DNA from: Lysinibacillus sp. FSL W8-0992
Lineage (GTDB): Bacteria; Bacillota; Bacilli; Bacillales_A; Planococcaceae
Direction: 5' to 3'
DNA: 64,000 nucleotides
NCBI RefSeq assembly: GCF_038008685.1
Contig: NZ_JBBOZQ010000001.1
Location: 62,001-126,000 of the forward strand
Positions 43,209-58,234 of the stretch are shown one piece after another. The position numbers were made by a program, and so were the translations under genes. How positions within the stretch are numbered: the stretch's first letter is position 1; each line of letters begins with the position of its first letter. A model generated the notes under the pieces. The model was not told where the DNA came from and ran no database searches. It saw only the letters and a list, made by a program, of their open reading frames with translations.

Positions 43209-44042
43209 TTATAGTTTGCCGATTTCGTTAACAGCCTTTTCCATACTGCGATCATAAGCCTGTAACACTTTTTGGTTTGCTTCGAAAGCTCGATACGCTG
43301 TCATTAAGTCTGTCATTGTGCGACCAGAGTCTACGTTAGAGCGCTCTAAATAATTTTGACCTAATGTAAACGATACGCCATTCGCACCGTAAGCAGTAGG
43401 TAAAGCGTCTCCATTTTCTGTACGAATTAAGCCATTGTCTTGTTTAACTAGCATGTTCGGATTGGCAGCAAATGATACACCTACACGCGCTACTTGCTGG
43501 TTATTTACAAAAATTGTACCATCCTGATCAAGACGGAAATCATCATTTGGTAGCTGGATGCGTTGTCCACTGTCTGATAATACGTAAAGACCTTGCGCAT
43601 TGACTAAATAGCCTTGACCATCTAATGTAAAATTCCCGTTACGTGTATAGGCTTCTCCGCCGTCTGGATGTGCCAGACGGAAGAAAATTGAGCCAGTAAC
43701 ACCATCTTCATTTTGCGGTAAGTATCCATCAATAAGGGCCATATCTGTCGTTAAATCAGTGCTGTAGATTTGACCTTGTATGTAATTTGGCAATGTTTCT
43801 TGCATATAAATTCCTGTATTTAATGCACCAACTTGGCTCATATACTGCGAGCCGGATTGCTGATTGGCAGGTGCATTTGTTTTACCTACGCTCGACATTA
43901 GCATATCTGGAAATGAACGAATTGTAGATTGATCAGCTTTAAATCCAGGTGTACTTGCATTTGATAAGTTGTTTGTCAGTAATTCTGTTCGTCTTTGTTG
44001 TGCTATCATACCTGTTGCTACTGTATAAAACCCTTTGAACAA
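43209..44042 (-). CDS. flhO: Flagellar hook-basal body protein FlhO
   Basis: A 277-residue rod protein started at TTG 44042, which gives the FlhO-like N-terminus (FKGFYTVATGMIAQQRR) and correct spacing from GAGGTG. The GTG at 44051 would overlap that ribosome site. The N-terminal motif LLTNNLSNASTPGFK and the C-terminal MTDLMTAYRAFEANQKVLQA are typical. It forms an operon with flhP and lies 21 bases after mbl. Confidence 0.9.
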   Translation of the reverse strand: MFKGFYTVATGMIAQQRRTELLTNNLSNASTPGFKADQSTIRSFPDMLMSSVGKTNAPANQQSGSQYMSQVGALNTGIYMQETLPNYIQGQIYSTDLTTDMALIDGYLPQNEDGVTGSIFFRLAHPDGGEAYTRNGNFTLDGQGYLVNAQGLYVLSDSGQRIQLPNDDFRLDQDGTIFVNNQQVARVGVSFAANPNMLVKQDNGLIRTENGDALPTAYGANGVSFTLGQNYLERSNVDSGRTMTDLMTAYRAFEANQKVLQAYDRSMEKAVNEIGKL

Positions 44043-44063
44043 AGGAATCACCTCATTGTATTT

Positions 44064-45059
44064 TTATAGGGATGCTGGAACACGATCAATATTTTCTAGC
44101 ATAATGCCAGTGCCAATTGCCACACAGTCCATTGGATATTCAGCAATAAAGACTGGTACTTTTAACTCTTCAATTAACAGTTGGTCCATACCGTGCAGCA
44201 ATGCGCCACCACCAGTAATAATTACACCGCGATCAATAATATCAGCTGATAGCTCAGGCGGAGTTTTTTCCAACACGTTTTTAGCCGATTGTACGATCAT
44301 TGCTACCGATTCATGTAATGCACGTTCAATTTCTTCAGAATGGATCGTAATTGTACGAGGTAAGCCTGTTACCATATCACGACCGCGAATATCCATTGAA
44401 TCGCTACGTCCACCTTTGAAAACTGTGCCGATTGTCATTTTGATTGCTTCTGCTGTACGCTCACCAATTAGCAATTTATATTCCTTTTTAATATATTGCA
44501 AAATATCATTATCAAAAACGTCGCCCGCTACCTTAATAGACTCACTTGTTACAATGTCACCCATTGAAAGTACTGCAATATCTGTAGTTCCACCACCGAT
44601 ATCAACTACCATATTGCCGCTTGGTTGGAAAATATCCATACCTGCACCGATTGCCGCAACTTTCGGCTCTTCCTCTAAATATACTTTTTTACCACCAGAT
44701 TTTTCAGCGGCTTCACGAATAGCTTTTTGCTCTACACTTGTAATATTTGTAGGACAGCAAATCAAGATACGTGGTTTAGATAAAAATCCTTTTAAATTTA
44801 ATTTATTGATGAAATGTCTAAGCATCGCTTCAGTAACATCAAAATCTGCAATCACTCCATCGCGTAATGGCCGAATTGCAGTTATATTACCGGGCGTGCG
44901 ACCCACCATTTGACGAGCTTCTTCTCCTACAGCTAAAACTTTGTTTGTCTTTTTATCTATTGCTACCACTGAAGGTTCATTAAGGACGATTCCTTTACCT
45001 TTTACGTGAATTAATACGTTCGCAGTTCCTAAGTCAATGCCTATATCCTTCGAAAACAT
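44064..45059 (-). CDS. mbl: Actin-like cell-shape protein Mbl
   Basis: A 331-residue MreB-family ATPase that guides cylindrical wall synthesis on the inner face of the membrane. Nucleotide-binding signatures are IGIDLGTANVLIHV (phosphate 1), VVDIGGGTTDIAVLS (phosphate 2) and IITGGGALL (adenosine). Placement between spoIIID and flhO marks it as Mbl rather than MreB. The ribosome site is GAAGGAG. Confidence 0.95.
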   Translation of the reverse strand: MFSKDIGIDLGTANVLIHVKGKGIVLNEPSVVAIDKKTNKVLAVGEEARQMVGRTPGNITAIRPLRDGVIADFDVTEAMLRHFINKLNLKGFLSKPRILICCPTNITSVEQKAIREAAEKSGGKKVYLEEEPKVAAIGAGMDIFQPSGNMVVDIGGGTTDIAVLSMGDIVTSESIKVAGDVFDNDILQYIKKEYKLLIGERTAEAIKMTIGTVFKGGRSDSMDIRGRDMVTGLPRTITIHSEEIERALHESVAMIVQSAKNVLEKTPPELSADIIDRGVIITGGGALLHGMDQLLIEELKVPVFIAEYPMDCVAIGTGIMLENIDRVPASL

Positions 45060-45228
45060 TTTAAATTTCTCCTTCCCGCCAGTTCAAACTACATAACGTT
45101 CCTATTGTCTATTTATCTAGAATATTTTATCACACCCCATTGGTAATTTCACCTAAATTTAGTTATTCCGCTTGTTTTCCTACAATTATATGTACACAAG
45201 TAGCAAAGTACAAAAAAAGAACGAATCA

Positions 45229-45486
45229 TTATTGACTCGCTCTTTCTTTCCACTTGTTTTTCGTTGCCTCTCCTCCACGAATATGACGTACGGCTTTATG
45301 GTAGGCGAGAATCTCTTTCACTTGATCAGCTAATCCTTCATGAATTGTTGGTAATCGCTCTGTTAAATCTTTATGCACCGTACTTTTTGAGTAACCTGTC
45401 ATTTTCGCGAGGACACGCACAGTTTCACGCGTCTCAATCAATAATTCACCGAGGCGTATGCAGCGCTTCCGAATGTGCTCGTGCAC
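45229..45486 (-). CDS. spoIIID: Mother-cell sporulation regulator SpoIIID
   Basis: An 85-residue DNA-binding protein when started at GTG 45486, which aligns with SpoIIID and has AAAGGA 8 bases upstream; the longer start at 45504 is less likely. The helix-turn-helix includes VRVLAKMTGYSKSTVHKDLTERLP, almost as in B. subtilis, followed by the basic HIRGGEATKNK tail. It switches the sigma-E regulon in the mother cell. Confidence 0.95.
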   Translation of the reverse strand: MHEHIRKRCIRLGELLIETRETVRVLAKMTGYSKSTVHKDLTERLPTIHEGLADQVKEILAYHKAVRHIRGGEATKNKWKERASQ

Positions 45487-45620
45487 GTTCTTCGTCCTTT
45501 CCACACAATTTCACAAAATGGCTTTGGCATCAGATGCACGTCTGCGCATTTCTTCACCTTATGTGAGGACAAAGCTATTCAGAACACGTTTGGCACTTTC
45601 TCGTTAAAATGCTGATTTTT

Positions 45621-46277
45621 TTAAAATGCTAGTAATTTTTTAGGATTGATATATTTCCCGTTTTCTAGTACTTCAAAATGCATGTGTACGCCAGCTGCTT
45701 GATTCCACTCATTGTCAGTCGCTTTTCCAAGTGCCTGACCTTGTGTAACTTCATCGCCTTCTTTTACGACAATATCCTTCACAGAGCTGTAATGTGTTTG
45801 CATACCATTTGCATGCTCTAGAACGATTTTATTGCCTGTGAATGCATCTAGTTTTACTTCTAGTACTTTACCACTCAACGCAGCAACTACTTCAAATTCC
45901 TCTCCATTCATAGAAAGAGAAATGCCTGATGAAGTTGTAAAAGTTTGATTGAATACCATTAAAGCATTCTCACGTGACTCTTCATTGGCTTCTAACTCAT
46001 AAAATTCCTGTGAAACTTGTACTTTACTAAAGTCAGCTTCTTTGAATGGATACTTCATGTTTTCTGTTCGTGCATTTGTTTCAACTACTGGACCTGGGTC
46101 TACCTGTGCTAAATCTGGTAAAGGCGCCTCTTCTTTTGATACGAGACTATTGTAACCAAATAACAAACCTGCTAACACTAACGCACCCCCACCGTATACT
46201 ACCGGCCAAAACCAAGGTTTTTTCTGCAATTGTCCTTTTTCATTTTGAGAAGTTTTACTATTTTTATCCTCTCTCAT
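45621..46277 (-). CDS. spoIIQ: Engulfment protein SpoIIQ (degenerate LytM)
   Basis: A 218-residue forespore membrane protein; ATG 46277 is preferred because AGAGGTGA lies 7 bases upstream. It has one membrane helix near residues 15-38 and a LytM/M23 domain at the C-terminus. The first metal site (normally HxxxD) reads SSGIS and is lost, while GVHMHFEV is intact, as in catalytically inactive Bacillus SpoIIQ. It forms the zipper with SpoIIIAH across the engulfment septum. It lies 37 bases after spoIID, unusually close, with a CTAGTTG/CAACTAG hairpin between them. Confidence 0.9.
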   Translation of the reverse strand: MREDKNSKTSQNEKGQLQKKPWFWPVVYGGGALVLAGLLFGYNSLVSKEEAPLPDLAQVDPGPVVETNARTENMKYPFKEADFSKVQVSQEFYELEANEESRENALMVFNQTFTTSSGISLSMNGEEFEVVAALSGKVLEVKLDAFTGNKIVLEHANGMQTHYSSVKDIVVKEGDEVTQGQALGKATDNEWNQAAGVHMHFEVLENGKYINPKKLLAF

Positions 46278-46314
46278 TTTCATCACCTCTAGTTGCAGTG
46301 TGAACAACTAGAAG

Positions 46315-47259
46315 CTATTTTAAACATGCATCTATTTTTTTTATCTCAACTTCTTGATAATAATAGTGTAAAATTTCTGAGGCGGTCTTTCCTTCACCTG
46401 CCATCGCATTTGCACCATACTGACTCATACCAACTCCGTGACCATATCCCTTCGTTGCTACTTGAACTTTTCCAGTATCTCTACTATATGAAATCTTAAA
46501 ATCTGTTGACGGTAATTGTAAGAGTGTTCTAACCTCTCTACCTGACCAGACGTTTTTCCCCATCTGTAACCGTTCAACACGTCCTGAATCATTAAGGAAC
46601 AATTGTATACGGCCAAAGTCTGTCGCCTGCCATTTAACCGGCCACAAGGCATTCCATTCGGCTAACGTCCATTCTTCTATTGTTGCAAACTTTGGAGATG
46701 CTTGATCGGACATACTTGTAACGCTTTGTAAATATGGTAAGTCATTACCGCTGTAGCCATAAGCACTCTCCGTTTTCCCATTACTCGTTGAATGAAACAT
46801 TGCCGTTATTAATTCATTATCATATAGAAGTACTTGTCCTTGTGTTTCTGTAATGGCTTCGACAATTTTCTTTTCATTTCCCGGGAAATTGCTAGTCCAA
46901 TTTGCTTTTCTTTGTTCCTTATTATAGTAAACTTGCCTTGCAACTGTAGGTGCAATGGTATTCTTGCCGTAATTTGTCGTTTTCAGAGCATATGTCCTTG
47001 CTGCAATTGCTTGTGCTTTTAAAGCTTCTTTATTAAAAGAAACGGGCATTTCCGCAGCAACTACACCCACTATATACGTTTCTAAAGGAATTTTTTCCTG
47101 CTGTCCCTCCACTTCTATGAATATTTCACAGGCTTTTTCCGTCGTTTGTGGAGAATTGTTAAAATTGTCTTCCGTTCGTCTCTCACTGAATGCTAAAGGA
47201 AGCATATATAATGCGCCAATTAAACAAATAACACCAATACTCATTATCCATTTTTTCAT
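46315..47259 (-). CDS. spoIID: Stage II sporulation protein D (lytic transglycosylase)
   Basis: A 314-residue membrane-anchored murein lytic transglycosylase for engulfment. A single N-terminal helix (about 5-25) precedes the SpoIID domain, with AAEMPVSFNKEALKAQAIAA near 72-90 and GYGHGVGMSQYGANAMA near 275-292. The region between murA and spoIIQ is its normal place. No good ribosome site precedes the ATG at 47259, so its translation start is less certain than that of its neighbours. Confidence 0.92.
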   Translation of the reverse strand: MKKWIMSIGVICLIGALYMLPLAFSERRTEDNFNNSPQTTEKACEIFIEVEGQQEKIPLETYIVGVVAAEMPVSFNKEALKAQAIAARTYALKTTNYGKNTIAPTVARQVYYNKEQRKANWTSNFPGNEKKIVEAITETQGQVLLYDNELITAMFHSTSNGKTESAYGYSGNDLPYLQSVTSMSDQASPKFATIEEWTLAEWNALWPVKWQATDFGRIQLFLNDSGRVERLQMGKNVWSGREVRTLLQLPSTDFKISYSRDTGKVQVATKGYGHGVGMSQYGANAMAGEGKTASEILHYYYQEVEIKKIDACLK

Positions 47260-47359
47260 ATGGAATAATATGCGAGAACTCTTTAATATATGAGCGTTCT
47301 ACTAAACGTAAAAGACTTATTATCTTGTTTTGAAGAGTAGATTTTGATTTAACAACAAA

Positions 47360-47392
47360 AAATCTCTTTGCTTATTATAAGCAAAGAGATTT
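47360..47392 (-). terminator. Terminator of murA
   Basis: Perfect stem AAATCTCTTTGCTTA with its complement and a TTA loop, 8 bases after the murA stop, followed by TTTTTTGTTG on the minus strand. Confidence 0.88.
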
Positions 47393-47400
47393 CAATATCA

Positions 47401-48714
47401 TTAGTTTGTTGGTAATTCCAATGAAGCTTTTTCCTTTTGTACAACTTCCATCGTTGTTACACGTTCAATATTAGCGCCAAGTGACGCTAATTTCCCATGA
47501 AAGTCTACATAACCACGATCTAAATGGTGAAGCTTTGTAACTCTCGTAATACCCTCTGACACAAGACCAGCTAAAATTAGTGCAGCGGCAGCTCGTAAAT
47601 CTGTTGCCATAACCTCAGCTCCCTGTAGGTCTACTGGCCCTTCGATAAAGACAGAGCGGCCTTCAATTTTTGCACCTGCATTCATGCGACGAAACTCTTC
47701 TACGTGCATAAAACGGTTTTCAAAAACAGTTTCAGTAATAATACTCGTACCTTCAGCAGTTAACATTAAGGCCATCATTTGTGATTGCATATCCGTTGGG
47801 AATCCTGGATGTGGCATTGTTTTAATATCCACGGCTTTTAATGTTTGCGGTACATGTACGCGTATACCTTCATCTAGCTCTGTAATTTCAACGCCCATTT
47901 CTCGCATTTTAGCTATTAAAGCCGTCATATGCTCTGGCACAGCGTTTTCTATCGTTACATCACCTTTTGTTATCGCTGCGGCTACCATAAATGTACCTGC
48001 TTCAATACGGTCTGGAATAATATGATGTTCTATTCCATATAATGTGTCAACGCCTTCTATACGAATCGTATTCGTACCTGCACCGATAACACGCCCACCC
48101 ATACTATTAATGAAGTTAGCAAGATCTACAATTTCTGGTTCTTTTGCTGCATTTTCAATGACAGTCGTTCCTTTTGCTAAAGATGCAGCCGTCATAATAT
48201 TTTCTGTAGCTCCAACACTTGGGAAATCCAAATACACATTCGCACCTTGTAAACGACCCTCTACCTTCGCTTCCACATACCCGTGCCCAAATGAAATTTT
48301 TGCGCCCATTGCCTCAAAGCCTTTTAAATGTAATTCTATTGGTCGTGAACCGATTGCACAACCACCCGGTAAAGCTACACGTGCAAAGCCATTTCGAGCA
48401 AGTAAAGAACCCATCACTAAAATAGATGCACGCATTTTACTCACAAATTCAAATTGAGCTTCACTTGAAAGATCCTTTGTTGCGTCTATATATACTATAT
48501 TGTCTTCTGGTATATATGTAACATCAGCGTTTAGACTTTTAAGTACTTCATTTATGGTATAAACATCTGCTAAGTTAGGGACTTCTTTAATTACATTTTC
48601 TCCTTTTGAAGCAAGTAAAGCTGCTGCCAGGATTGGTAACACTGCATTTTTTGCGCCCTCTACACGAACTTTTCCCTGTAGCTTTTGGCCGCCAGTCACT
48701 ATAATTTTATCCAC
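47401..48714 (-). CDS. murA: UDP-GlcNAc 1-carboxyvinyltransferase MurA
   Basis: A 437-residue enzyme started at GTG 48714 ([12 protein letters not shown]), with GGAGGG 8 bases upstream; the longer ATG start has no advantage. It transfers enolpyruvate from PEP to UDP-GlcNAc, the first committed step of peptidoglycan synthesis. Lys22-Asn23 (AKNAVLP) and the fosfomycin-target cysteine in [10 protein letters not shown] are present. It corresponds to murAA by position before spoIID. Confidence 0.95.
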   Translation of the reverse strand: MDKIIVTGGQKLQGKVRVEGAKNAVLPILAAALLASKGENVIKEVPNLADVYTINEVLKSLNADVTYIPEDNIVYIDATKDLSSEAQFEFVSKMRASILVMGSLLARNGFARVALPGGCAIGSRPIELHLKGFEAMGAKISFGHGYVEAKVEGRLQGANVYLDFPSVGATENIMTAASLAKGTTVIENAAKEPEIVDLANFINSMGGRVIGAGTNTIRIEGVDTLYGIEHHIIPDRIEAGTFMVAAAITKGDVTIENAVPEHMTALIAKMREMGVEITELDEGIRVHVPQTLKAVDIKTMPHPGFPTDMQSQMMALMLTAEGTSIITETVFENRFMHVEEFRRMNAGAKIEGRSVFIEGPVDLQGAEVMATDLRAAAALILAGLVSEGITRVTKLHHLDRGYVDFHGKLASLGANIERVTTMEVVQKEKASLELPTN

Positions 48715-49008
48715 CCTACGTCCCTCCGAATTCAATCTCTTAACCTATCGAAAATTTATTTTAAAAAAAGATGTATAATGTCATAATCAGTAAACAAACA
48801 ACTTTATAGTACAACTTTTCACACGCTCGTTCAAGCGTCCAAATCACTATTTTAATGCATTTATTGATATTTTGCTATTTATTTATTGTACGCATTATTT
48901 TTTTTTTTGTGAATGACCAATAACACGGAAAAAAATGTAATTCTCTTATACATAACGAAAGTTCGTGACTAAAATATATCCGTTTATATGGATTGTTAAA
49001 CCTCTTTT
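48715..49008. other. AT-rich gap between DUF1146 gene and murA
   Basis: No gene is visible. A poly-T stretch lies at about 48899-48908. In B. subtilis this interval holds ywmB and ywmA; neither is found here in either strand. A murA promoter must lie here, but no consensus pair stands out. Confidence 0.5.
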
Positions 49009-49064
49009 GTACATATTTCAAAGGACCACATAAGTTATCTTATGGAGCCCTTCGAAATATGTAC
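49009..49064. terminator. Long hairpin after the DUF1146 gene
   Basis: Outer stem GTACATATTTC/GAAATATGTAC, a partial AAGG/CCTT continuation, and an inner CATAAG/CTTATG hairpin. It follows the DUF1146 stop on the minus strand. There is no strong T run, so it could be a terminator, an mRNA 3' stabiliser or a small palindromic repeat. Confidence 0.55.
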
Positions 49065-49111
49065 CTATAAAATTATGCTTCCGTCTATATATTATGTTAA
49101 CTTCGCTAAAT

Positions 49112-49366
49112 TTAAAATAAGTACGGAAGTTTTCCAGACCATCCTGAAATTTGAAGAAAGAAATTAGAAACTGCTGTGCCTATCGCAATGCTCAACAAAA
49201 TATAAATCAACTGTATTTGAAAAACTTTATTTTTCTTAAATAGTTTTTCTAGCATGAAGGCCTGCAAAGCGTAAAATGTGATAGCAATAAAAAATAGATG
49301 CGATAGAATCCCCATTAAAGCTTCTTGCCCTACTGCTTCATAAATTTCCACATCGTGTTCCTCCAT
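49112..49366 (-). CDS. ywzB: DUF1146 membrane protein (YwzB-like)
   Basis: An 84-residue protein with two membrane helices (about 18-40 and 50-70), matching YwzB in size, helices and its place directly after atpC. The function is unknown. Its ribosome site GGAGG lies directly after the atp terminator, so it may be read only by leakage through that terminator. Confidence 0.82.
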   Translation of the reverse strand: MEEHDVEIYEAVGQEALMGILSHLFFIAITFYALQAFMLEKLFKKNKVFQIQLIYILLSIAIGTAVSNFFLQISGWSGKLPYLF

Positions 49367-49370
49367 TTAA

Positions 49371-49403
49371 AAAACGGGCAGATATTGAATCTGCCCGTTA
49401 AAA
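49371..49403 (-). terminator. Terminator of the atp operon
   Basis: Stem AACGGGCAGAT/ATCTGCCCGTT with a TTCAA loop, then TTTTTT on the minus strand, 7 bases after the atpC stop. Confidence 0.9.
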
Positions 49404-49409
49404 ATTGAA

Positions 49410-49835
<426 letters not shown>

Positions 49836-49841
49836 CTAGTA

Positions 49842-52189
<2,348 letters not shown>

Positions 52190-52214
52190 TTAATCAAGCG
52201 ACTATTTTTCTTGC

Positions 52215-53735
<1,521 letters not shown>

Positions 53736-53751
53736 TCACATTTCTAAATTA

Positions 53752-54288
53752 TTAACCGATTAATTCACGTTTTAGACGCTCAAGCTTGTTCACTACTGAG
53801 CTATCATAAATATGGTTACCGATTTGAACACGAATACCACCTAATAATGAAGGATCGATTTCGTTTGTAATGTTTAACGATTGTTTCCCAACAAGTTTAC
53901 TGAATGCTGCAGAAATTTTAGCGCTTTCTTCAGCAGAAAGTTCACGAGTTGAGAATACAGTTGCATCTGCAGAACCTTGTGCCTGTGCAGCAAGCTCAGC
54001 ATATGCATTAGCAATTAGCTTCACTTCGTTTACACGTTTCTTCTCAACAAGTAGTTGAACTGTGTGTAAAACTTCTGGCGTTGCACTTGCAAAGATTTCA
54101 GCTACCATTTGCTTCTTGCGTTCAATAGAGAACTTAGGCGCGTTTAAAAGTGTTAAAAAATCTGGAGATTCTGTAACAACTTTTGTTAACTCGTTTAAGT
54201 CTGCCCCAACTTCTGCAAGAATATTTTTTTGTTGCGCAATTTCAAATAGAGCTTGAGCGTAACGCTTTGCTACAGTTGAATTACTCAT
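53752..54288 (-). CDS. atpH: ATP synthase delta subunit
   Basis: A 178-residue peripheral-stalk subunit ([13 protein letters not shown] start, [16 protein letters not shown] end). Its ATG overlaps the atpF stop (ATGA), so translation is coupled. Confidence 0.96.
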   Translation of the reverse strand: MSNSTVAKRYAQALFEIAQQKNILAEVGADLNELTKVVTESPDFLTLLNAPKFSIERKKQMVAEIFASATPEVLHTVQLLVEKKRVNEVKLIANAYAELAAQAQGSADATVFSTRELSAEESAKISAAFSKLVGKQSLNITNEIDPSLLGGIRVQIGNHIYDSSVVNKLERLKRELIG

Positions 54289-54803
54289 TGAGCTTCCCCT
54301 GCCTTCGCAATCGTCTCTTCAATTAGAGCACGGTTGTCTGCCTCAGAAATCTCTTTGCTAAGGACTTTAGATGCTGCAAGTACAGATAATGAAACGACTT
54401 CATCACGTACAGCTGCGATAGCCTTTTCTTTTTCAGACTCGATTTCACGTAAAGCCGATTCTTTTAAGCGGTTAGCTTCATTGCGAGCTGCTGTAAGAAT
54501 TTCTTCTTTTTGCATTTCGCCTTGCTTCTTAGCACCCTCAACAATCGATTGTGCTTCCGTACGAGCTTCTTTAAGAAGACTTTTTTGTTCTTCTAAAAAT
54601 TTGTGCGAATCTTTGCGAGCTTTTTCAGCTGCTTCGATCTCACTAGCTACTAATTCTTCACGTTGTTGCATAATGCCCATTAATGGACCCCAAGCAAACT
54701 TTTTAAGTAGAAGCATTAATACTAAGAAGATGACTAATGTTGAGATGACATCTCCACCATTGAATCCTCCACCTGCACCTAGTACAAGATTGTCTAAAAA
54801 CAC
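54285..54803 (-). CDS. atpF: ATP synthase b subunit
   Basis: A 172-residue stator with one N-terminal membrane helix ([20 protein letters not shown]) followed by a long charged coiled coil. It starts at GTG 54803 behind AAGGGAG. Confidence 0.95.
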   Translation of the reverse strand: MFLDNLVLGAGGGFNGGDVISTLVIFLVLMLLLKKFAWGPLMGIMQQREELVASEIEAAEKARKDSHKFLEEQKSLLKEARTEAQSIVEGAKKQGEMQKEEILTAARNEANRLKESALREIESEKEKAIAAVRDEVVSLSVLAASKVLSKEISEADNRALIEETIAKAGEAQ

Positions 54804-54876
54804 GATTGTTTCACTCCCTTCAAGAGCTTTAACTTCAACATATTAGTTTGTAATACTTAAAAACTTACCTATTTTA

Positions 54877-54902
54877 AAAAGCTATATTTGCACATAGCTT
54901 TT
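54877..54902 (-). promoter_or_regulatory. Hairpin between atpE and atpF
   Basis: Stem AAAAGCTAT/ATAGCTTTT in the 177-base gap between atpE and atpF, the largest gap in the operon. With the T-rich bases after it, it could attenuate transcription or protect the upstream atpE message, which would help make c subunit in excess of the others. Confidence 0.45.
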
Positions 54903-54980
54903 ATCTGTTCCAAAATGAAGGGCGAAGTTTCATCTGGTGAATCCTGCTTCGCCACTAGTAAAATTCAGTATACAACTGAA

Positions 54981-55256
<276 letters not shown>

Positions 55257-55268
55257 TTATGCTTTATA

Positions 55269-55988
<720 letters not shown>

Positions 55989-56014
55989 TCACCTCTCTTT
56001 CTAATAAAGCACAA

Positions 56015-56386
56015 TTAGTGGTTCCTTACATGAGATACAATTCTCTCGACAAAGAGAACTACGTACGGAATCATTAGCCCTATGACCGTGCTAATCAAGT
56101 GAAAATAGTTTGGCAACGAAATGGCTATAGCGACTGCCGCTACACCTGATCCAAAACGCAGTGCTGTACCAAGTGAACCTATTTTCTTCCCTTCACTAAT
56201 GGAACGATCAAACTTCTCCATACGGCGAACTAAAATCCAAAAATTATACGTACCAAAAAATGCACCGATTGCGATGCCCGCAAAAACTGTTTGAAAGGAC
56301 GTAAAGCCCCAGCCTAATGCGCAAAGTGCGAGCAAAAAAAATAACGCTCTCTTCTGCACAGCAAAAATGTGATGCAAATCTAGCAT
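56015..56386 (-). CDS. atpI: ATP synthase protein I (AtpI)
   Basis: A 123-residue protein with four hydrophobic helices, first gene of the atp operon, 35 bases before atpB. AtpI helps assemble the c ring in some bacteria. Sequence match is by size, helix pattern and position. Confidence 0.85.
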   Translation of the reverse strand: MLDLHHIFAVQKRALFFLLALCALGWGFTSFQTVFAGIAIGAFFGTYNFWILVRRMEKFDRSISEGKKIGSLGTALRFGSGVAAVAIAISLPNYFHLISTVIGLMIPYVVLFVERIVSHVRNH

Positions 56387-56837
56387 TGGTTTGTAGTCTC
56401 CTGAATCATTTTTTCGAGTAAAGAAAACGTTTGCTTACCACTTTGTGAAATCAGAAAAGAGCAGTGAAAAACACTACTCACAGCGGAATAGTAATGGGAG
56501 AGTCATTTGAATGAAATTACAGGTGTAAATTCCTAATAATGCCTTACACCCCTTACTGATTCGGTGTTAAACCGAAACGCACAAAACGTTGCAAATCGAC
56601 AGTGATGGTTTGAACTGTCAATTTAGTAGAAACTTGATATAACAAGTGTTTCAACGTCTATCAACGATTAGAAACCCTTATCATTCTTACCCTTTGTAAG
56701 CATACAATAGGTGATATTTGAAGTCAATTAGTAAAGGAGAAAAACTTCACAGCTACTATACTCTTGTCAAATTGTTGACAAATTTGTGTATGAACTTTCA
56801 TAGATTACAAATTTTTTTTTGGAATAATGCAAAAAAA
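56387..56837. other. Leader region of the atp operon
   Basis: No protein gene. It contains the candidate operon promoter (56699-56727) and about 300 bases of untranslated leader. Nothing in it matches a riboswitch I know. Confidence 0.5.
56699..56727 (-). promoter_or_regulatory. Candidate sigma-A promoter of the atp operon
   Basis: On the minus strand TTGACT (56722-56727), 17 bases, TATGCT (56699-56704). Spacing is ideal and each box has one or two changes from consensus. It would give an unusually long leader of roughly 300 bases before atpI. Confidence 0.55.
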
Positions 56838-56874
56838 AGCTAATTTACGACAGAAATTTGCTCGTAAATTAGCT
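56838..56874 (-). terminator. Terminator of mnaA
   Basis: Stem AGCTAATTTACGA/TCGTAAATTAGCT with an 11-base loop, then TTTTTTTT on the minus strand. Confidence 0.9.
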
Positions 56875-56926
56875 ACACATTAAATTTTAGTTCTTTTTGC
56901 TTATTTTTAAAATTAAAAATGGTGTA

Positions 56927-58060
56927 TTACTTGCTTTTTTGTAAAAAATTCAAGAGAGCTTCTACGATACGCTGTGAAGCATGACCATCTCCATAAGGAT
57001 TTGAGGCTTTTGCCATTGCTTCATACGCCTCTTTATCTTCTAACAATTCTTTTGCAAGAGAATAAATTGTTTCCTCTTCTGTTCCTGCTAGTTTCAAAGT
57101 TCCAGCAGCAATTCCTTCCGGACGCTCTGTCGTATCACGAAGTACAAGAACTGGCTTTCCTAATGATGGCGCTTCTTCTTGAACACCACCAGAGTCAGTT
57201 AAGATCATGTACGAATTCGCAGCGAAGTTATGGAAATCAAAAACTTCAAGAGGTTCAATTAAATGCACGCGATCATTATCGCCTAATATTTCATTGGCAA
57301 TTTCTCGCACAGCCGGGTTCATATGCACAGGGTAGACAACTTGAACATCTTCGTGTTCCGCTAACAGTCGAGTAATTGCTCGGAACATATGACGCATTGG
57401 CTCACCTAGATTTTCACGACGATGTGCTGTTAATAATATCATTCGATCGTTTGCTATTTTTTCTAACACAGGATGTGTATAATGCTCACTCACCGTTGTA
57501 GCTAATGCATCAATAGCCGTATTGCCTGTGACAAAAATAGTATCTGCGTTTTTATTTTCATCTAAAAGATTTTTCTTTGATACTTCTGTTGGGGCAAAGT
57601 GCAAATCAGCCATGACACCTGTCAGCTGACGATTCATTTCCTCTGGGTAAGGTGAATACTTATTCCATGTTCGAAGACCTGCTTCAACATGACCAATGGC
57701 AATTTGATTATAAAACGCTGCTAAGCTTGCAATGAATGTTGTAGCAGTATCACCATGCACTAAGACTATATCAGGTTGCGCTTCTTTCATGACTTTATCT
57801 AAACCTTGTAATGCATTCGTTGTCACATCAATTAGAGTTTGACGATCCTTCATTATATTTAAATCGTAGTCTGGTGTAATTTTAAATGTTTCTAATACTT
57901 GGTCAAGCATTTGGCGATGTTGTGCTGTTACAGTCACGATTGATTCCACTTGCTCGGGATGTTTTTGCAATTCCAATACAAGCGGGGCCATTTTTATCGC
58001 CTCTGGTCTCGTACCGAAAATCGTCATCACTTTCCATTTTTTCGTCAAAACGATTTGCAC
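56927..58060 (-). CDS. mnaA: UDP-GlcNAc 2-epimerase (non-hydrolysing)
   Basis: A protein of about 377 residues that interconverts UDP-GlcNAc and UDP-ManNAc, the donor for the teichoic or secondary wall polymer linkage. Motifs FGTRPEAIKMAPLVLEL, GHVEAGLRT, AHRRENLG and TDSGGVQEEAPSLGKPVL are all present. The exact start is uncertain: GTG 58060 and TTG 58048 both precede the conserved KVMTIFGTRPE, while the ATG at 58102 has no ribosome site. It sits between upp and atpI and supplies the substrate for the wecC product encoded at 28-29 kb. Confidence 0.93.
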   Translation of the reverse strand: MQIVLTKKWKVMTIFGTRPEAIKMAPLVLELQKHPEQVESIVTVTAQHRQMLDQVLETFKITPDYDLNIMKDRQTLIDVTTNALQGLDKVMKEAQPDIVLVHGDTATTFIASLAAFYNQIAIGHVEAGLRTWNKYSPYPEEMNRQLTGVMADLHFAPTEVSKKNLLDENKNADTIFVTGNTAIDALATTVSEHYTHPVLEKIANDRMILLTAHRRENLGEPMRHMFRAITRLLAEHEDVQVVYPVHMNPAVREIANEILGDNDRVHLIEPLEVFDFHNFAANSYMILTDSGGVQEEAPSLGKPVLVLRDTTERPEGIAAGTLKLAGTEEETIYSLAKELLEDKEAYEAMAKASNPYGDGHASQRIVEALLNFLQKSK

Positions 58061-58147
58061 CGTCCTTTGGTTGTATTGTATATCAAGTGCAATGGTCCAC
58101 ATTCATTACTAAGAAGAGAGACTTAATTGCCTAAACATACTATGAAA

Positions 58148-58169
58148 CGTCCTTCAATAATGAAGGACG
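58148..58169 (-). terminator. Hairpin after upp
   Basis: Stem CGTCCTTCA/TGAAGGACG with an ATAA loop. The T run on the minus strand is short (TTTC), so termination may be partial. Confidence 0.65.
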
Positions 58170-58234
58170 CTTTCAAATGCTATAAAGTTGCTATAGGAAA
58201 AACGTTATCGCTCTTTAAGCAATAACTCCACTTT

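Noticed and set aside
56387..56837. Riboswitch in the long atp leader
   Set aside because: I could not recognise any conserved riboswitch core, and there is no terminator/antiterminator pair before atpI.
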